A stretch of 64,000 nt of DNA from Phyto melanocephala (GCA_941918925.1 OW799233.1:117379833-117443832); one strand, 5' to 3'. Shown: positions 12,171-23,888, numbered from the stretch's first letter. Translations and numbers: made by a program. Notes: a model not told the origin generated them from the letters alone.

Positions 12171-13440
12171 ACGCCCACTTTTACGCTCACCTCGCATATA
12201 ACGTTTTACCTAAAATTCATATAATTTCTCTACTAATAAAGATTTTGGAATAATAAAGGGATATATTGAAACACCTAAGTTGTACTTATTCGCAAAAATA
12301 ACTTTGACACGCCTACTATTACGCCCACTTTTCACGTTATCTACCGGTAAAGAAATTTAAAAGCTCATAAAACCGCCAAAATTACAGGTATGGTGATCAA
12401 ATTTGCTACGTATATCCCCCTAGGTAGTGTTATTACTGTGCTGGAAAATTAAGGTGCCACGCCTACTTTTACGCCCACCTCCTATATAACGTTTTACCCA
12501 AAACTCATATAATTTCTCTACTAATAAAGATTTTGGAATAATAAAGGGCTATACTGAAACACCTAAGTTGTACTTATTCGCAAAAACAACTTTGACACGC
12601 CTACTATAACGCCCATTTTTCACGTTATCTACCGTTAATGAAATTTAAAAGCTCATAAAACCGCCAAAATTAGAGGTATGATTTTCAAATTTGCTAAGTA
12701 TATCCTTCTAATGAATGTAGTTGTTGTGCCAAAAAGTTTAGGTGGCACGCCCACTTTAACACCTACCTCCCATATAACGTTTTACCTAAAATTCATATAA
12801 TTTCTCTACTAATAAAGATTTTGGAATAATGAAGGGCTATATTGAAACACCTAAGTTGTACTCATTCGCAAAAATAACTTTGACACGCCTACTATTACGC
12901 CCACTTTTCACGTTATCTACCGTTAAAGAAATTTAAAAGCTCATAAAACCGCCAAAATTACAGGTATGGTGATCAAATTTGCTACGTATATCCCCCTAGG
13001 TAGTGTCATTACTGTGCTAGAAAATTAACGTTTTACCCAAAACTCATATAATTTATCTACTAATAAAGATTTTGGAATAATAAAGGGCTATATTGAAACA
13101 CCTAAGTTGTACTCATTCGCAAAAACAACTTTGACATGCCTACTATAACGCCCACTTTTCACCTTATCTACCGTTAATGAAATCATAAAACCGCCAAAAT
13201 TAGAGGTATGATGATTAAATTTGCTAAGTATATCCTTCTAATCAACGTTATTGTTGTGCCTAAAAGTTTAAGTGACACGCCCACTTTAACGCCTACCTCC
13301 CATATAACGGTTTATCTTAAATGCATGTAATTTCTCTATTGACAAAGTTTTTGGGAAAATAAAGGACTATATTGAAATATCTAAGTTGTATTTATTAGCA
13401 GAAACTATTGACGCCTACTTTAACGCCCACTTTCATTGAA
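12171..13440 (+). repeat. 288-bp tandem array, four units, last one shortened
   Basis: Unit starts at 12352, 12640 and 12928 give an exact 288-bp period. The next boundary at 13179 follows a deletion of about 37 bp. The last unit carries the variant form also found as the last unit in copy 1 (TTCTAATCAACGTTATTGTTG), so unit order is conserved between copies. Confidence 0.9.
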
Positions 13441-13484
13441 AGACTATACTTACAAAAGCATTTTAGTAGCATATTGAAGTTATA

Positions 13485-14112
13485 AAGGGTGGTTAAATTT
13501 TAAGGACCGTTGTTGAATTTAAATAAAACACAAATTATTTAGGATATTATTATTAATTCTTTTTGTAATTATAATATTTGTATGGTTCAATTATGTATTT
13601 AACAAAATATTGGCCAAATGCGTTACAATCCCCCCCCCCCATCCTTGGCGCAACTCCTCTATCTGATGGTCCAAATTTTCAATGACAATGTTGATGCTCA
13701 ATTGTTGGGCATGATGATGAGTCGAGGTGACTGCTCTTTTGCCACACTATCGCAAAAACCAGCAGTGGTTCCCTTTCAACGAACTAAGAAGGCAGTCACA
13801 GATTTTCTAACATTTTATACAGACCTGTTTTGCAGAAATGTAAATATTTTTTACAATTCTTCCGATTGTGGACGAATTTGAACGATTATGTTGACCAAAA
13901 GAATTACGAAGTGCACAAAATGAATTTTGATTTGAACGCACATTTTCGTAAAAAACCTGAATAACTTTAAAGCGTTGCTGATTTGCGTACCTTTCCACGG
14001 ATCAAATTGAGTAAGTTTGAGATTGAGAAATTTTAAATGAAATGCAGAAAACAAATTTAAAGACTAGGTGTAGTTCACCTTCAACATGGGCCCTTAAAAT
14101 TTAACCACCCTC
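13485..14112 (-). mobile_element. mariner-type internal-deletion derivative, nested, copy B
   Basis: Inverted ends AAGGGTGGTTAAATTTTAAGG and CCTTAAAATTTAACCACCCTC, with TA at 13483-13484 and 14113-14114. 628 bp. A run of 12 or more C lies near 13630. It is inserted at the same position relative to the surrounding composite element as copy A. Confidence 0.88.
13807..13998 (-). pseudogene. mariner transposase N-terminal helix-turn-helix fragment
   Basis: 63 codons open on the minus strand, starting MERYANQQRFKVIQVFYENV and continuing with ALRNSFGQHNRSNSSTIGRIV. This is the first DNA-binding helix-turn-helix of a mariner-type transposase, which would bind the element's terminal repeats. About 45 residues match before the frame leaves the conserved sequence. 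Frameshifted traces of the second DNA-binding region follow on the same strand (towards 13640), for example CDSVAKEQS. There is no catalytic domain. It cannot transpose DNA; if translated it would be a bare DNA-binding peptide. Confidence 0.75.
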
Positions 14113-14391
14113 TACAAAAAAAGTGATACATATTTTGTTATAAAGAGATTATTCCATAGCGATTATTGAAAAAACTAAAATTTTAATAAAAAAAAAATTA
14201 AATAATTTCAATATACTATTAACAAAAATTTCTTTGATTGTTGATCTTTAAGTTAATAATGAATGATGTTATTTTATTACTGGCTTAAGGTTATTTCAAA
14301 ATGTTCACAGTAATAGATAATAATATAAAAATATATTCAAAAATATTATTAAAAAATTGTGAGAGCATATCTCGCATAATTAAGTAAATAA

Positions 14392-14940
14392 AACAAGTAA
14401 GAGCACTATATTCGGTCGTGCCGAATCTTATATACACTACACAACATGTAGTCATGCAATAACAATTGTATCACTCACTATTCATCTCATTAATATAAAA
14501 AACATACATATGTGTTTCATTATATAAAAAGAAATAAAATAAAATAATAAAAAAATATCAAACAAAAAAGAATTAAAAATAATGTTTTTGTCTTTACCGT
14601 GACTCGAACCTACGTTGATCCAATTGTATTGGTATGAAAAGACGGAGTGGTTTTAGTTTTTTATTTTACCATATCCCTGTTGTCCATAGAGCGATTTTTC
14701 TGATATGCTGTTCTGCTCCGAATATTTGTGATATTTTTGTACCCTACACGGGTCTTGAAAATGTCTGGGGGTTTCAAAAAGTTGATTTTAATATAAGTAC
14801 ACACGGACAAATGGATAGACGAACAGATGGACAGCTTTTAGAAAATATATACTTTTTTGGGTCGGAAATGAAAACTGTAGAAATTTCACACGGAATGACA
14901 AAGCTATGTATACCCTTACACCCACTGTGAAGTGTATAAG
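14392..14940 (-). mobile_element. short mini-me variant, inverted
   Basis: Starts at AACAAGTAAGAGCACTATAT with the hairpin ATTCGGTCGTGCCGAAT and ends, on the minus strand, with TTTGTCATTCCGTGTGAAAT and a TA core. GTCY units read as GGACAAATGGATAGACGAAC and similar. It shares its right-end phrase and tRNA-like B box with the copy at 6722. It faces composite copy 2, tail to tail. Confidence 0.7.
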
Positions 14941-15764
14941 AAATTAACAGACCTCATTAAACCTTGCCCACTGACTGTAACACCTTAAAAATTCAAAAGT
15001 TTAAAAAAAAATTGTAAAGCCCAACTTTTCTTCTTTGCTCTTCCATATTAATGATCTAAATGTTTATATTTATGTATATTTGCTTGTAATCAGCAGTTAA
15101 TACCATTAACAACCTTGATGTTTTCAATCACATACGTACACGTATGCTATTTGTTTACTCACGTACAAAAGTCTGAAAGAACACAACAACAATAACAACA
15201 AGAGAAGATTGTTGTAATTCGTTTGGGGACTGTTTTAACACAATTTTCAAGAGGTTGGCTTAGATTTTAACACAAGACTTTGCTATTGCTGAACCAAATT
15301 TGTTTTTGCATCGTGATAAATGTGTACAAACAAACAATGAATTTTATTTCAAAGTTTGGATAGACTAAATTTAAAATTCAAACCGATTTGAATGAATTTT
15401 TTTCTATAGTTTGGAATTTGATTTAATTTGTTATTTCAATTATAGCATTTCGCAACAGTTTTTGTATTTATGTTTGAAATACAAATGAGCTGAGACGCTG
15501 AGAGGATAAAATACGAGTGAAACATTTTTACTATCTTATTTATAAAAACTATTAATTGTTTATAAAGTGCTTATAAAACTGATTTTCTATGGAAATTTGC
15601 TTAATAAACCTCTTATGAAGTTGTTTTAAGTTTTATAAATTTGTCCGTTCATATATACAAAATCTTTGTTGATGAAAATAGGCGAAGAGGAAGAGAAAAT
15701 TAATCTTAATTGTATAGCAAGAGTTCGTTTTGTCAATATGTCCAAAAATTAAAATATTAATTTA
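14941..15764. other. no gene seen
   Basis: A+T-rich sequence with a short CAA/AAC-rich patch near 15185-15205. Nothing else recognised. Confidence 0.6.
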
Positions 15765-16330
15765 GCGTGGAGTCTCCACGAAAGGTTAGATGATATTGAC
15801 TATGCAAATTACGTCTGTCGTTTATCCTACCGCTTCTCTAGCATAATATCCAAGATCAAAGTATTTGCTACATGCTTAGCTAAAGCTGAGGTAAAAGCCA
15901 ACCTCAATAAAATCACATCAATGCATATAAATCTATAATATTATAGGAACTTTCAAATTTCAGGGCAATGCATTGATGATGTGGAAAAATTTTGCTTCTA
16001 GAAAAGTTTTGGTTTAAAAAATGGGGTTAGGAAAAACATATTCAGTATAGTCTTCTGTAAAGCGAAGCCAGTTTATGGTACGCTAAATAAATTCTGGAAA
16101 CCGCAAAATACATATCTCAACTCACACTAATATCAAGGTTTTATTACAAATTAGAAATTCGTACTTTTGTACGGTTGCGAAATATAAAAAATATCGAGTC
16201 GCAAAATGAGTACTATAGTATATATACAAGCTTTTGTAGGCTGCTTCCTCTGGCATATACTTAGAATATTCTGAACAGCCAAGATATAAAATCAAGAGAT
16301 GTGGAATGGAATAAAATAAATTCTTTGGTT
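15765..16330 (+). pseudogene. LINE reverse transcriptase fragment, second lineage
   Basis: Plus-strand frames, interrupted by stops, match the thumb and post-palm region of a non-LTR reverse transcriptase. LDDIDYANYVCRLSYRFSS contains the active-site box, here YANY instead of FADD. KVFATCLAKAEVKANLNK, QISGQCIDDVEKFCF and then FVLLYGCEI and HILRIF follow in the order expected for RTE/CR1-like elements (canonically ...SVLLYGCETW... and ...RRILRIFW...). It is a different lineage from the copy at 4986-6530. Both 5' and 3' ends are lost. Decay is advanced, so only the family-level call is firm. Confidence 0.7.
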
Positions 16331-16942
16331 TTGAGTATACCAACGAGTATATTTGGTTGATCACTGTGTTTCCATGTCACTTAAAGATATAACTAAAAGA
16401 TTCATCGAATATAACCCCAATGTTCTAGAAGACTTGGTTGACTATAAAAATCCTTGAAGACGATAAATTAAAAATGAGTCTTAGGAGCTTTGTGTATTTT
16501 GGAGTAAGATTAATTGCTGTGTAATAATAAAGGAAAATGGATAAAATTTTATTTTGCATTGAGTATCAAATAGTTATATAAGTACATCTCTTGAACAGTA
16601 ATATTATTTCAAGTTAATCCATTGAGTAGTTTTTTTTTAGACAACATTTTTGAACGTAGCTGTTCATTACACAACGTTAACGCTATTGTTGCAGTTTGCC
16701 GCTTCAGCATTAAGGTCGAGGTTCCTAACATGCTTTAATACTGTAACGTTTTATAGAATTCTGTCAAAAAAAGTTATGGTAATGTGTTTTCACATAACAA
16801 TTTCCATAAAAAAGCATACATTTTGAGAGCTAATCAGCTGTTATGTTGTCTATAAAGCGTGGTATATAAATTGTTATTTTTAATATAAAATGAGAAAAGT
16901 TTACAAAACATCAATAGAGTTGTCGCAGTAAAGCGTGTTATA
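16331..16942. other. no gene seen
   Basis: A+T-rich spacer between the LINE fragment and the mariner element; no motif recognised. Confidence 0.5.
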
Positions 16943-17653
16943 AAGGGTTTTTTAACAGGCACGCTACAAAAGTAGACCGATAGGAATAGCAAACGACGCA
17001 ATATTCTTAACCGCTCTTTTGACATTTCTCTTCAATAAGCTTTGCCATTTCATGATGGAAAGATATACGAGCCATAAACGAGTCGAAATTATCCAAATTT
17101 ACTACCAAAATTCGAAGTCAGTGGTCTCAGCGTTAAGAGCGCTACGTCCAATGTATGGTATTTTTTCTCATTTCTGGCTGAATGGCTTCGTCAATAAGCA
17201 AAATATGCGTTATTGGTCAGACAGCAATCCACACGTACTCCATGAGTCATCATTGCATCCCGAAAAAATTACGGTTTAGTGCGGTTTATGGGCCGGCGGC
17301 GTCATTAGGCCGTTCTTCTTCCGTAATAATCAAGACCGGCACGTTACTGTGAATTAGAATCGCTACCGTTCAATGATAACAGAATATTTTTTGACCCAGT
17401 TGGATGATATGGACTTGGAGGACATGTGGTTCCAACAGAACGGTGCCACAAGCCACACAACGAATGTCACAATCAATTTATTGGAAACCAAGCTTGGATA
17501 ACGTGTTACTTGAGCGTGAAATTGCAGCAGTATTGCCCGATTTATGCTTGAAAACCATCGAAAGAATGGAAAGAAAGAATTTCATTGATAGCCAAAATCG
17601 TTTTTGTTTTATTTAAAAAAAAACTTTTGTAGTGCTCTTATTGAAAAACCCAA
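16943..17653 (+). mobile_element. mariner-type element with internal deletions
   Basis: Left end AAGGGTTTTTTAACAGGCAC and the reverse complement of the right end (TTGGGTTTTTCAATAAGAGC) pair imperfectly and then share CACTACAAAAGT-type sequence. TA flanks lie at 16941-16942 and 17654-17655. 711 bp instead of the roughly 1.2-1.3 kb usual for the superfamily. Confidence 0.75.
17052..17617 (+). pseudogene. mariner-type transposase, deleted and mutated
   Basis: Starts MMERYTSHKRVEIIQIYYQN (first helix-turn-helix), then jumps from ALRPMYG directly to FSHFWLNGFVNKQN. The second DNA-binding domain and the start of the catalytic core, including the FSDE Asp, are deleted. After a stop at 17277 the frame continues with AGGVIRPFFF, VTVN, NRYRSMITEY and MWFQQNGATSHT, where the second catalytic Asp is Asn. 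Another deletion removes the third Asp region, and a short C-terminal part ends near 17617. At least two catalytic residues are gone, so the copy is dead. Close relative, by sequence, of the copy at 58925-59845. Confidence 0.8.
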
Positions 17654-17876
17654 TATTACTCCAGTTTAATTTTTACGCACAACGCTTCTCGCTCTGGCTT
17701 GGACTTGTTTGAAAGTTTTGTAAAGCTTGAAGCATTGTCGCAACTTTTTGTCAATTATTTTACACGTTTGTTTGAACCCAAGTACCTAATTTTTATTTTT
17801 TTATATAAAAAAATAAATAAGTATTTTATAACTTGATTTTGTTGGCTTGAAATACCGATATATGATCAAGTTTTTC

Positions 17877-17975
17877 TAAAAGTTTAATTTCCTTATGCAT
17901 GGGCAAGGTATTGTGTTTTAAAGGTTCCTAAAAGTTTGATATCGTTAAGCATGGGCAAGGTGTTGTTTAAAAGGA
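17877..17975. repeat. 52-bp tandem duplication
   Basis: CATGGGCAAGGT occurs at 17898 and 17950 within similar flanks (CTAAAAGTTT...), giving two diverged units with period 52. Confidence 0.7.
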
Positions 17976-18245
17976 TGATTTCAACCTACACCTGGACAAG
18001 TGACAGATTGGTAGGCGGGCTATCGTCCTTAATATTTTCCTTTTAGAAAGTTATTTTATATACGATTATAAGATCAATACAATCCTAGTGAATGTTATAG
18101 TATTGAAGCTAAAGTTTTAAAAAAATCTTACTTTGTAGTTTCACATCTGAAACTGAATTTGGCAAATGGGTCTCGATTTTCCACAAAACGCAATATGTAA
18201 AAAAACAGGAACAAATTAAATTAATCTGTAAACGAATAAATAACG

Positions 18246-18347
18246 TATTAATCAGAGTTATTCTTTGTTCGCCAGTGTAACTGATTCAAATTATGTATTA
18301 ATCAAAGTAATTTTTTGTTCGCCAGTGTAACTGATTTAATTAAAATG
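18246..18347. repeat. 50-bp tandem duplication
   Basis: GTTCGCCAGTGTAACTGATT occurs at 18267 and 18317, each preceded by GTATTAATCA; two units, period 50. Confidence 0.8.
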
Positions 18348-19303
18348 ACAAATTTAGCGCAGTTTGGAACAATATATTCTCTTATATGTTTGTGACCAGA
18401 TATTATCCCAAAAATTTTCCAAAATTCATTATTAAAATATTTTTACATTTTCAATAAATTTGCCAACAACTAGAATTTTGTTGCTTAAGTCACCTTTAAA
18501 ATTTTTCTTGCTACTGCTTACCTGTGTGCTGTACGTAAAAGTCTTTAGGCATTACAGCAACATTATTTTTAAGTAAAATTTTCTTAATGGGAGGATACTG
18601 ATACAAGATTGTTGGTTAGATAGATGTGTTCTGGGCATTATTTACGAAATGCTATAAATCTTTTCAAATGATACGCAATGGTTAAAAGATGCCAAAACCA
18701 ACCTACTAACAATAAATAACTGTTAGAATTTTCAAATAGGAAATAACTTGAAGATTAATTCAATCTTTCTATGAAATACAGTGCCATTGGTTTAATGTGA
18801 AATGAAGCTCAAGTTCATAATTGTTTTTGTCAATGAGTTGGAAGGGTAAATTAAACTGAAATAAATAACTTTGTATAACACGTAGTTAGGTTTTGCTGAT
18901 AATTGTAGCATTAAGGATTCAAAGAACATCCAATAAAGTTTTTGCCTTGAATTGTCAAGAGAGGTATTTTTAAAGTGTTTTATTGTTAAGGTAGTATTGC
19001 TGAGGTTGTAGCTAGTAACACCAGCAATTAAAACTTAGCAAAAGATTAAAGTTTCGAAGCATTAAAAAATTTACTTTTCACAATCTCTTAAACTTTTTAA
19101 ATATAAAAAAGTTGTCTAAAAGTTTTAGGTTGCCGCTGGTGTTGGTAAAAAGCTAAGGTGCTTAGTTAACCTTATCGATTTTAAATTTAAAAAGTTGCCT
19201 TGTGAGAACATTAAAAATTTAAATTGTATATTTTTGCAATTTTTTTTTATCTTCCAAGACCTGTTTGTGTATTTTGAAAAAATTTTATAAATGTGGAAAA
19301 TTA
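18348..19303. other. no gene seen
   Basis: A+T-rich sequence, no supported feature. Confidence 0.5.
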
Positions 19304-20294
19304 CACAGTACAACACATGATTTGCCAACTCAATTCTGTTAACTGTATGTAAAATAAGACCCAAAAAGAAGAATTTCTGCATCATTTGTTTTGTCTTCTT
19401 ACCTGCGATTTAAAGTTAGTATCGATTTGAAGTTAGTACTATCGTATAGGGGAATTTATCACGTTTTAGGCCCTGTTGTTTGACATAGCTCGACAACCAC
19501 TAGCCCAATTTAGTTGAAATAAATTTTAAAAAATTAAGAATTACAATTCCCTTAATCTGTTCATATATTGTTTTCCTATACAAGTAACACTTTCGAAGTT
19601 AAAAATGAATGTATGAAGGGAAAAAATTATTTTTTGCCTAAAAATTAAAATTTTTTTTTTTTTTAAATACATAAAAAATCCAAAATGGAAAAAAGTTTCA
19701 AGTCTAGTTATTTTTTCGCAAGGTCACATAACCTATGAGCAAAATGAGATAAAGATCATAAAAATCGATGCACGCGTTTCGCTTTTATTCGCAATTGAGT
19801 AAATGTATGAATTTCAAAAATTTGCTCGAGATATGCACAACATTATTTGGAGAAAACATTGACACCTTTTTCATGATTCTGAGAATTAAAAAAAAGGAAT
19901 AAACAAAAGCTTATTTGATTTTTATGATTGCGGTAATAAATGTACGTGGACAATTAAACGGAAAGTGGACCTTTTTATTATTTTGGTTTTTCCGGTGGCT
20001 ACCTATATGATTTTTTTACTGAAATTGCACCCACATTTAAGGGTGGTCATTATTTTGAAAGTTTTGCACAGTTTGAAACGAACAAGTGCTGAATCAGGTA
20101 TATAGCCAGCCGCCCTTAAAATATGCGCCCATTTATAAGTACCTGGCAGTAAAATATTCAAAAATACGTAGTATTTATAGGTGTGCATTGATCGATTTTT
20201 GGCATTCAGCCAGTGCCGACGAACGCGAGCAGTAAAAGTGATTTTTCTCCAGTTTTTTAAAAGTGAATAACAACAACACATAAAATATATCAAT

Positions 20295-20636
20295 ATGGAA
20301 AACAACAAGTGCCCATATTTGGATGAATATTGTTACGTTTGTGGTCATATCGTCCGAAAAATACAGAAAAAAGATCGAAAAAATCTGTTTACTGAGCAAT
20401 TCAAAACCGCGTATTGTAATTATTTCGATGAAGCAGATTTAAGTGGTGCAAATTTTACGCCGAACACAGTGTGCAACAGTTGTTATACTACCCTTCTAAA
20501 ATGGATTCACGGAAAAAGTAGAAAGTTATCTTTTATGAAGCCAGTAATTTGGGTGGAAGACACAACTGGACATGATGAATCCAGGTGCTATGCATGCATA
20601 AATTTTCGTCCTGGATTACACAGACAACATCCATGA
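20295..20636 (+). CDS. 113-residue three-CxxC protein of the long-TIR element
   Basis: Uninterrupted frame from ATG 20295 to TGA 20634-20636. It has three Cys pairs, C13-x2-C16 (CYVC), C60-x2-C63 (CNSC) and C98-x2-C101 (CYAC), likely one or two zinc-binding folds. Between them lie an aromatic-rich helix region (FKTAYCNYF) and LLKWIHGKSRKLSFMKPVIW. The layout matches the N-terminal part of a family common in arthropod genome predictions as uncharacterised protein, and the decayed gene at 29314 (CYVCG...CYFC). Function unknown; I infer the DNA-binding end of a transposase. The frame ends shortly after the third pair because an internal deletion joined it out of frame to the C-terminal segment at 20633. 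It could be a small truncated protein or simply a relic not yet broken. Confidence 0.6.
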   Translation: MENNKCPYLDEYCYVCGHIVRKIQKKDRKNLFTEQFKTAYCNYFDEADLSGANFTPNTVCNSCYTTLLKWIHGKSRKLSFMKPVIWVEDTTGHDESRCYACINFRPGLHRQHP

Positions 20637-20947
20637 CGCTGAAATTGCATTTCTTGCACCACCACCTCGATACTTTTTTGGCACAATCACCTCAGGAATC
20701 AGACGAACAAGGAGAGAGGTTCCACCAGGTGACCATGCCATTTGAAAAGCGGTTCAAAAGCAAAAAATTGGATGCATTGCTTGCGGAGGTTTGTTGGTGG
20801 AGTTCCACCAACACGCCCTTGAATAGTATGTGTATCTCGGATGACGATACAGACTCAGACCATGAATATGAACAACCTACGAAGAAAACAAGATCATCAG
20901 AACCACAAGCGTCAACTTCTACAAGGATGGATATTGCCAATAATTGA
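20633..20947 (+). pseudogene. C-terminal segment of the long-TIR transposase-like protein
   Basis: Open in another frame from the deletion junction to a stop at 20945-20947. It begins TLKLHFLHHHLDTFLAQ, then SDEQGERFHQVTMPFEKRF, then AEVCWW, and ends in an acidic/Ser-rich tail (DDDTDSDHEYEQPTKKTRSS). The HLD...DEQGERFHQ block is the hallmark of the family's C-terminus. The Glu of DEQGERF is a candidate for the last acidic residue of a DDE-type active site, by analogy only. The central part, still visible in decayed form at 29980-30643, is deleted here. Confidence 0.6.
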
Positions 20948-21639
20948 AAAAATGTTCTAAATTTTGTTTTTATGCATATTATAATTGCGTATTAATTGCA
21001 TATTATTTTATTTTCATTAAGTTTTTATAAATAAAGTTTTTTTTTTCATGATAATTTTTTAATTTATATTTTTATTTTTATTTTAAGGGTGGTGGCTATA
21101 ACTGATTTTTGAAATTCATACATTTACTCAATTGCGAATAAAAGCGAAACGCGTGCATCGATTTTTATGATCTTTGTCTCATTTTGCTCATAGGTTATGT
21201 GACCTTGCGAAAAAATAACTAGACTTGAAACTTTTTTCCATTTTGGATTTTTTATGTATTTAAAAAAAAAAAAAATTTAAATTTTTAGGCAAAAAATAAT
21301 TTTTTCCCTTCATACATTCATTTTTAACTGCGAAAGTGTTACTTGTATAGGAAAATAATATATGAACAGATTAAGGGAATTGTAATTCTTAATTTTTTAA
21401 AATTTATTTCAACTAAATTGGGCTAGTGGTTGTCGAGCTATGTCAAACAACAGGGCCTAAAACGTGATAAATTCCCCTATACGATAGTACTAACTTCAAA
21501 TCGATACTAACTTCAAATCGCAGGTAAGAAGACAAAACGAATGATGCAGAAATTCTTCTTTTTGGGTCTTATTTCACATACACTTCACAGAATTGAGTTG
21601 GCAATCAATTAACTGAAAAATGTTGTACTGTGTTATCTT

Positions 21640-23636
21640 TTTTTTAAAGTTGGGCAAACTTTAAGCAAAATATTTGCCTACTTACCACCCACTTACTTAA
21701 AATACAAATACATATTTTTTTTCTGCTGTGTCTTGGGTTTTCTCTGATTCATTCAGCATGACCTTAAAGCAGTAATTCTGAGTTTTACCCTGCCCAACCT
21801 AATTTAGCTTTATGAGCCTATAGTATATATTGAAAATCTATTTAGATGTTAATTTAAATTCCTCACTGATTAATCTGATTTAACTTTATTCATCCACGTT
21901 TTTATATTTATATTTTTTGAATTTGGATATGAGTTATTTTTAAGTGCATATTTGTTGACATTTAGGATTTCTTAGCATTTTTTAAATAAACATTTTGTAT
22001 TGTAATAAAATGGACATTTGGTTTTATTTATTTTCATTTACTTTATTTCATTCTTTCACATATTTTCCATGAAATAAATAATAGACTTAATTTCGTGATG
22101 TTATTCTCTCCACATGTGTAAGTTGTTTTATTGTATGTGTTTGTGTGTGTTTTTTTTGTGTGGATTTTTTGATATTTGAAATTGTGTCTGGGTAAGAGTA
22201 TACGTGGATGCGTACTGTGTTTGTGTTTGCATTTTTTTTTATGAATAAAATTGTAATTCAAATTGCTATGGGTTTTCTTTCTTCTATTCTCATCACTTAT
22301 TTTAAAAAATCAATATGAAATCACACAAAAAATAAAAGATACACGTCAACAAAATATTTGAATAATTTAAGTTGTTTATTTATGTATTTGCTTTAGTGAT
22401 TCCTAAATAAATATATTAAACATAATAAATTATTGTTTGTGTGCTTTACAAAAAAATCTGTTCGATAAAAATATTTCCATAGATTTCCTGTAATTGTTGA
22501 TAAATATTTTAGTTTAATAACATTTTTTATTTATAAAAATAAAAATTTTGCTAATTATCTTGGATATTCCCCCAATTTATTGCAAAATTTTTGTTTATTT
22601 GTTATTGGCTTTAAGCTGGTCTATATGCATTTCACTGGCACTTATGCCAGATTATCAATAGAGCTTAAAAAAAAAAAAAAAAAAAATAATAAAATAATAA
22701 TAATAAAAAAAGTATTTTTTTGCGATTCTTTGAGGATTTTTTATTTTATAAAAATATTTATACATTTTCTTAAATATTACTCAAAAATAATTCTTCTGTC
22801 AAAATAATAGGTAAAATAATGATTTTTAACATTGGTTTGATAGTTGCTTCGAACACTTATTTAAAAATAAAATTTATTAATGAGGTTTTAATCGTAAATA
22901 AATATAATAAATACAAAATATAAGAAAAGTACACAGAGTCATTCTTTAGGAGACCTTATAACCATATTCTAAAGAATATTTGATATTTTGTCAAAAAAAA
23001 AAAAAACACATTACAAAACATTACATGTAACAAAATTTACAAAATTGAAGTAGTTGGGGTAAGAAATATTTAGTTCATCATTTTTATGCGGACAGTTGGA
23101 ATATTGGTGATGGAAGTTGACTGATTTTATATGGTCGAGTGTGAGAGAGGCAAACACCAGATCCCAATACTAATTTCTAGTTACATGTACTGGAAATTAC
23201 TAAAGGTATTAAATAAATGAAGGAGACTGAGATAGCGAGCCTATCAATTAGTTACCAAGACAACTGCTGCCAGCTTTTTCCCAAAAAATATTGCTTAAGT
23301 AAGTAGAAAAATAGCTAGAAAATAGCTAAAAATTAAAAATATTCAAAGCTTTAACGATAAATTACTATTAATTTTTTTGTCAAGTTCTGGCATAAATTCA
23401 ACAAAATTTTCGTCGATTTTTTTTCTGCAGGGAAAATTTAGCGTTTTATCGCTAAGTGTTTCTTAAATAATGGCCGACAGAAAAAAATAATATAATAATA
23501 AAATAATAATAAACCCATTTTAAAACATAATTTACATATGTATGAAGGTATGTGAAAAAATTCAAGAAACATTTCAATTAAAAAAAAAACGTTTATCAAG
23601 TATCACTTATTACGTTATATGTGTAATATGCATACT
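21640..23636. other. no gene seen; GT-rich and poly(A) tracts
   Basis: A+T-rich sequence with a GT-rich patch (about 22115-22165), an A run near 22668-22686 followed by AAT repeats, and a shorter A run near 22993-23008. No supported coding region. Confidence 0.55.
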
Positions 23637-23649
23637 AAACTCCTATTTA

Positions 23650-23875
23650 GGTAGGTAGGTAGGTAAGGCTGGTGCAAAGTTACCCTCACACCTTCACTCG
23701 GAGACCATTACGGTCCATTGTGACACCTTAATAGAGAGAAGAATAGAATAAGAATAGAAATATTTAGGATAGATGAGAAAGAGAAGCAGACAATTCCAGA
23801 GTCTCCGGCGGAAATCGAAGCCGCAACCCCCAAACAACTGACTTGTCCTTAACTGACTAGTCCACAGGGGCACTC
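23650..23875 (-). mobile_element. tRNA-derived SINE, minus strand, 13-bp TSD
   Basis: Flanked by perfect 13-bp duplications AAACTCCTATTTA at 23637-23649 and 23876-23888. On the minus strand it starts GAGTGCCCCTGTGGACTAGT (A-box-like) and has the B-box-like GCTTCGATTTCC about 55 bp in. A tRNA-unrelated body follows and the element ends in a CTAC-type simple repeat (CCTACCTACCTA). A second copy with its own duplication lies at 63458-63685. SINEs use Pol III transcription and a partner LINE; the partner is not identified. Confidence 0.85.
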
Positions 23876-23888
23876 AAACTCCTATTTA

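Larger units (their letters stand above)
11546..14166 (+). mobile_element. mini-me/Helentron-like composite element, copy 2 (3' truncated)
   Basis: The left end has the hairpin ACCCGCCACCA...TGGTGGGGGT, then TTTGTCATTCCGTTTGTAAC, the TA core AAAGTATATATATTCTGAAT and the GTCY repeat CGTCTGTCCGTCTGTCCGTC. A 600-bp unique block follows, then the 288-bp array (12171-13440) and the nested mariner (13485-14112). It matches copy 1 up to about 14166; the final hairpin end is missing. An inverted short variant starts 226 bp further on. Non-coding. Confidence 0.8.
19304..21632 (+). mobile_element. long-TIR CAC-ended DNA transposon, copy 1 (CMC-like)
   Basis: Termini CACAGTACAAC and GTTGTACTGTG, flanked by TTA on both sides (19301-19303, 21633-21635). 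Inverted repeats run about 19304-19821 and 21105-21632 and differ at few positions by eye; the outer part next to the tip is less similar than the rest. A gene with an N-terminal CxxC region and a deleted middle lies between them. 5'-CAC ends plus a 3-bp duplication are the pattern of the CMC (CACTA/Mirage/Chapaev) group; this placement is inference. Similar TIR sequence recurs as a fragment at 45366-45540. Confidence 0.8.

Noticed and set aside
18519..18535. Minus-strand CACAG|GTAAGC as a second recursive splice site
   Set aside because: No pyrimidine tract precedes it on that strand.
20003..20399. Minus-strand frames over the start of the three-CxxC gene
   Set aside because: Shadows of the plus-strand gene and its upstream region, without known motifs.
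21512..21528. GCAGGTAAGA as a splice site
   Set aside because: Part of the long TIR of the CAC-ended transposon and present, inverted, at 19403.
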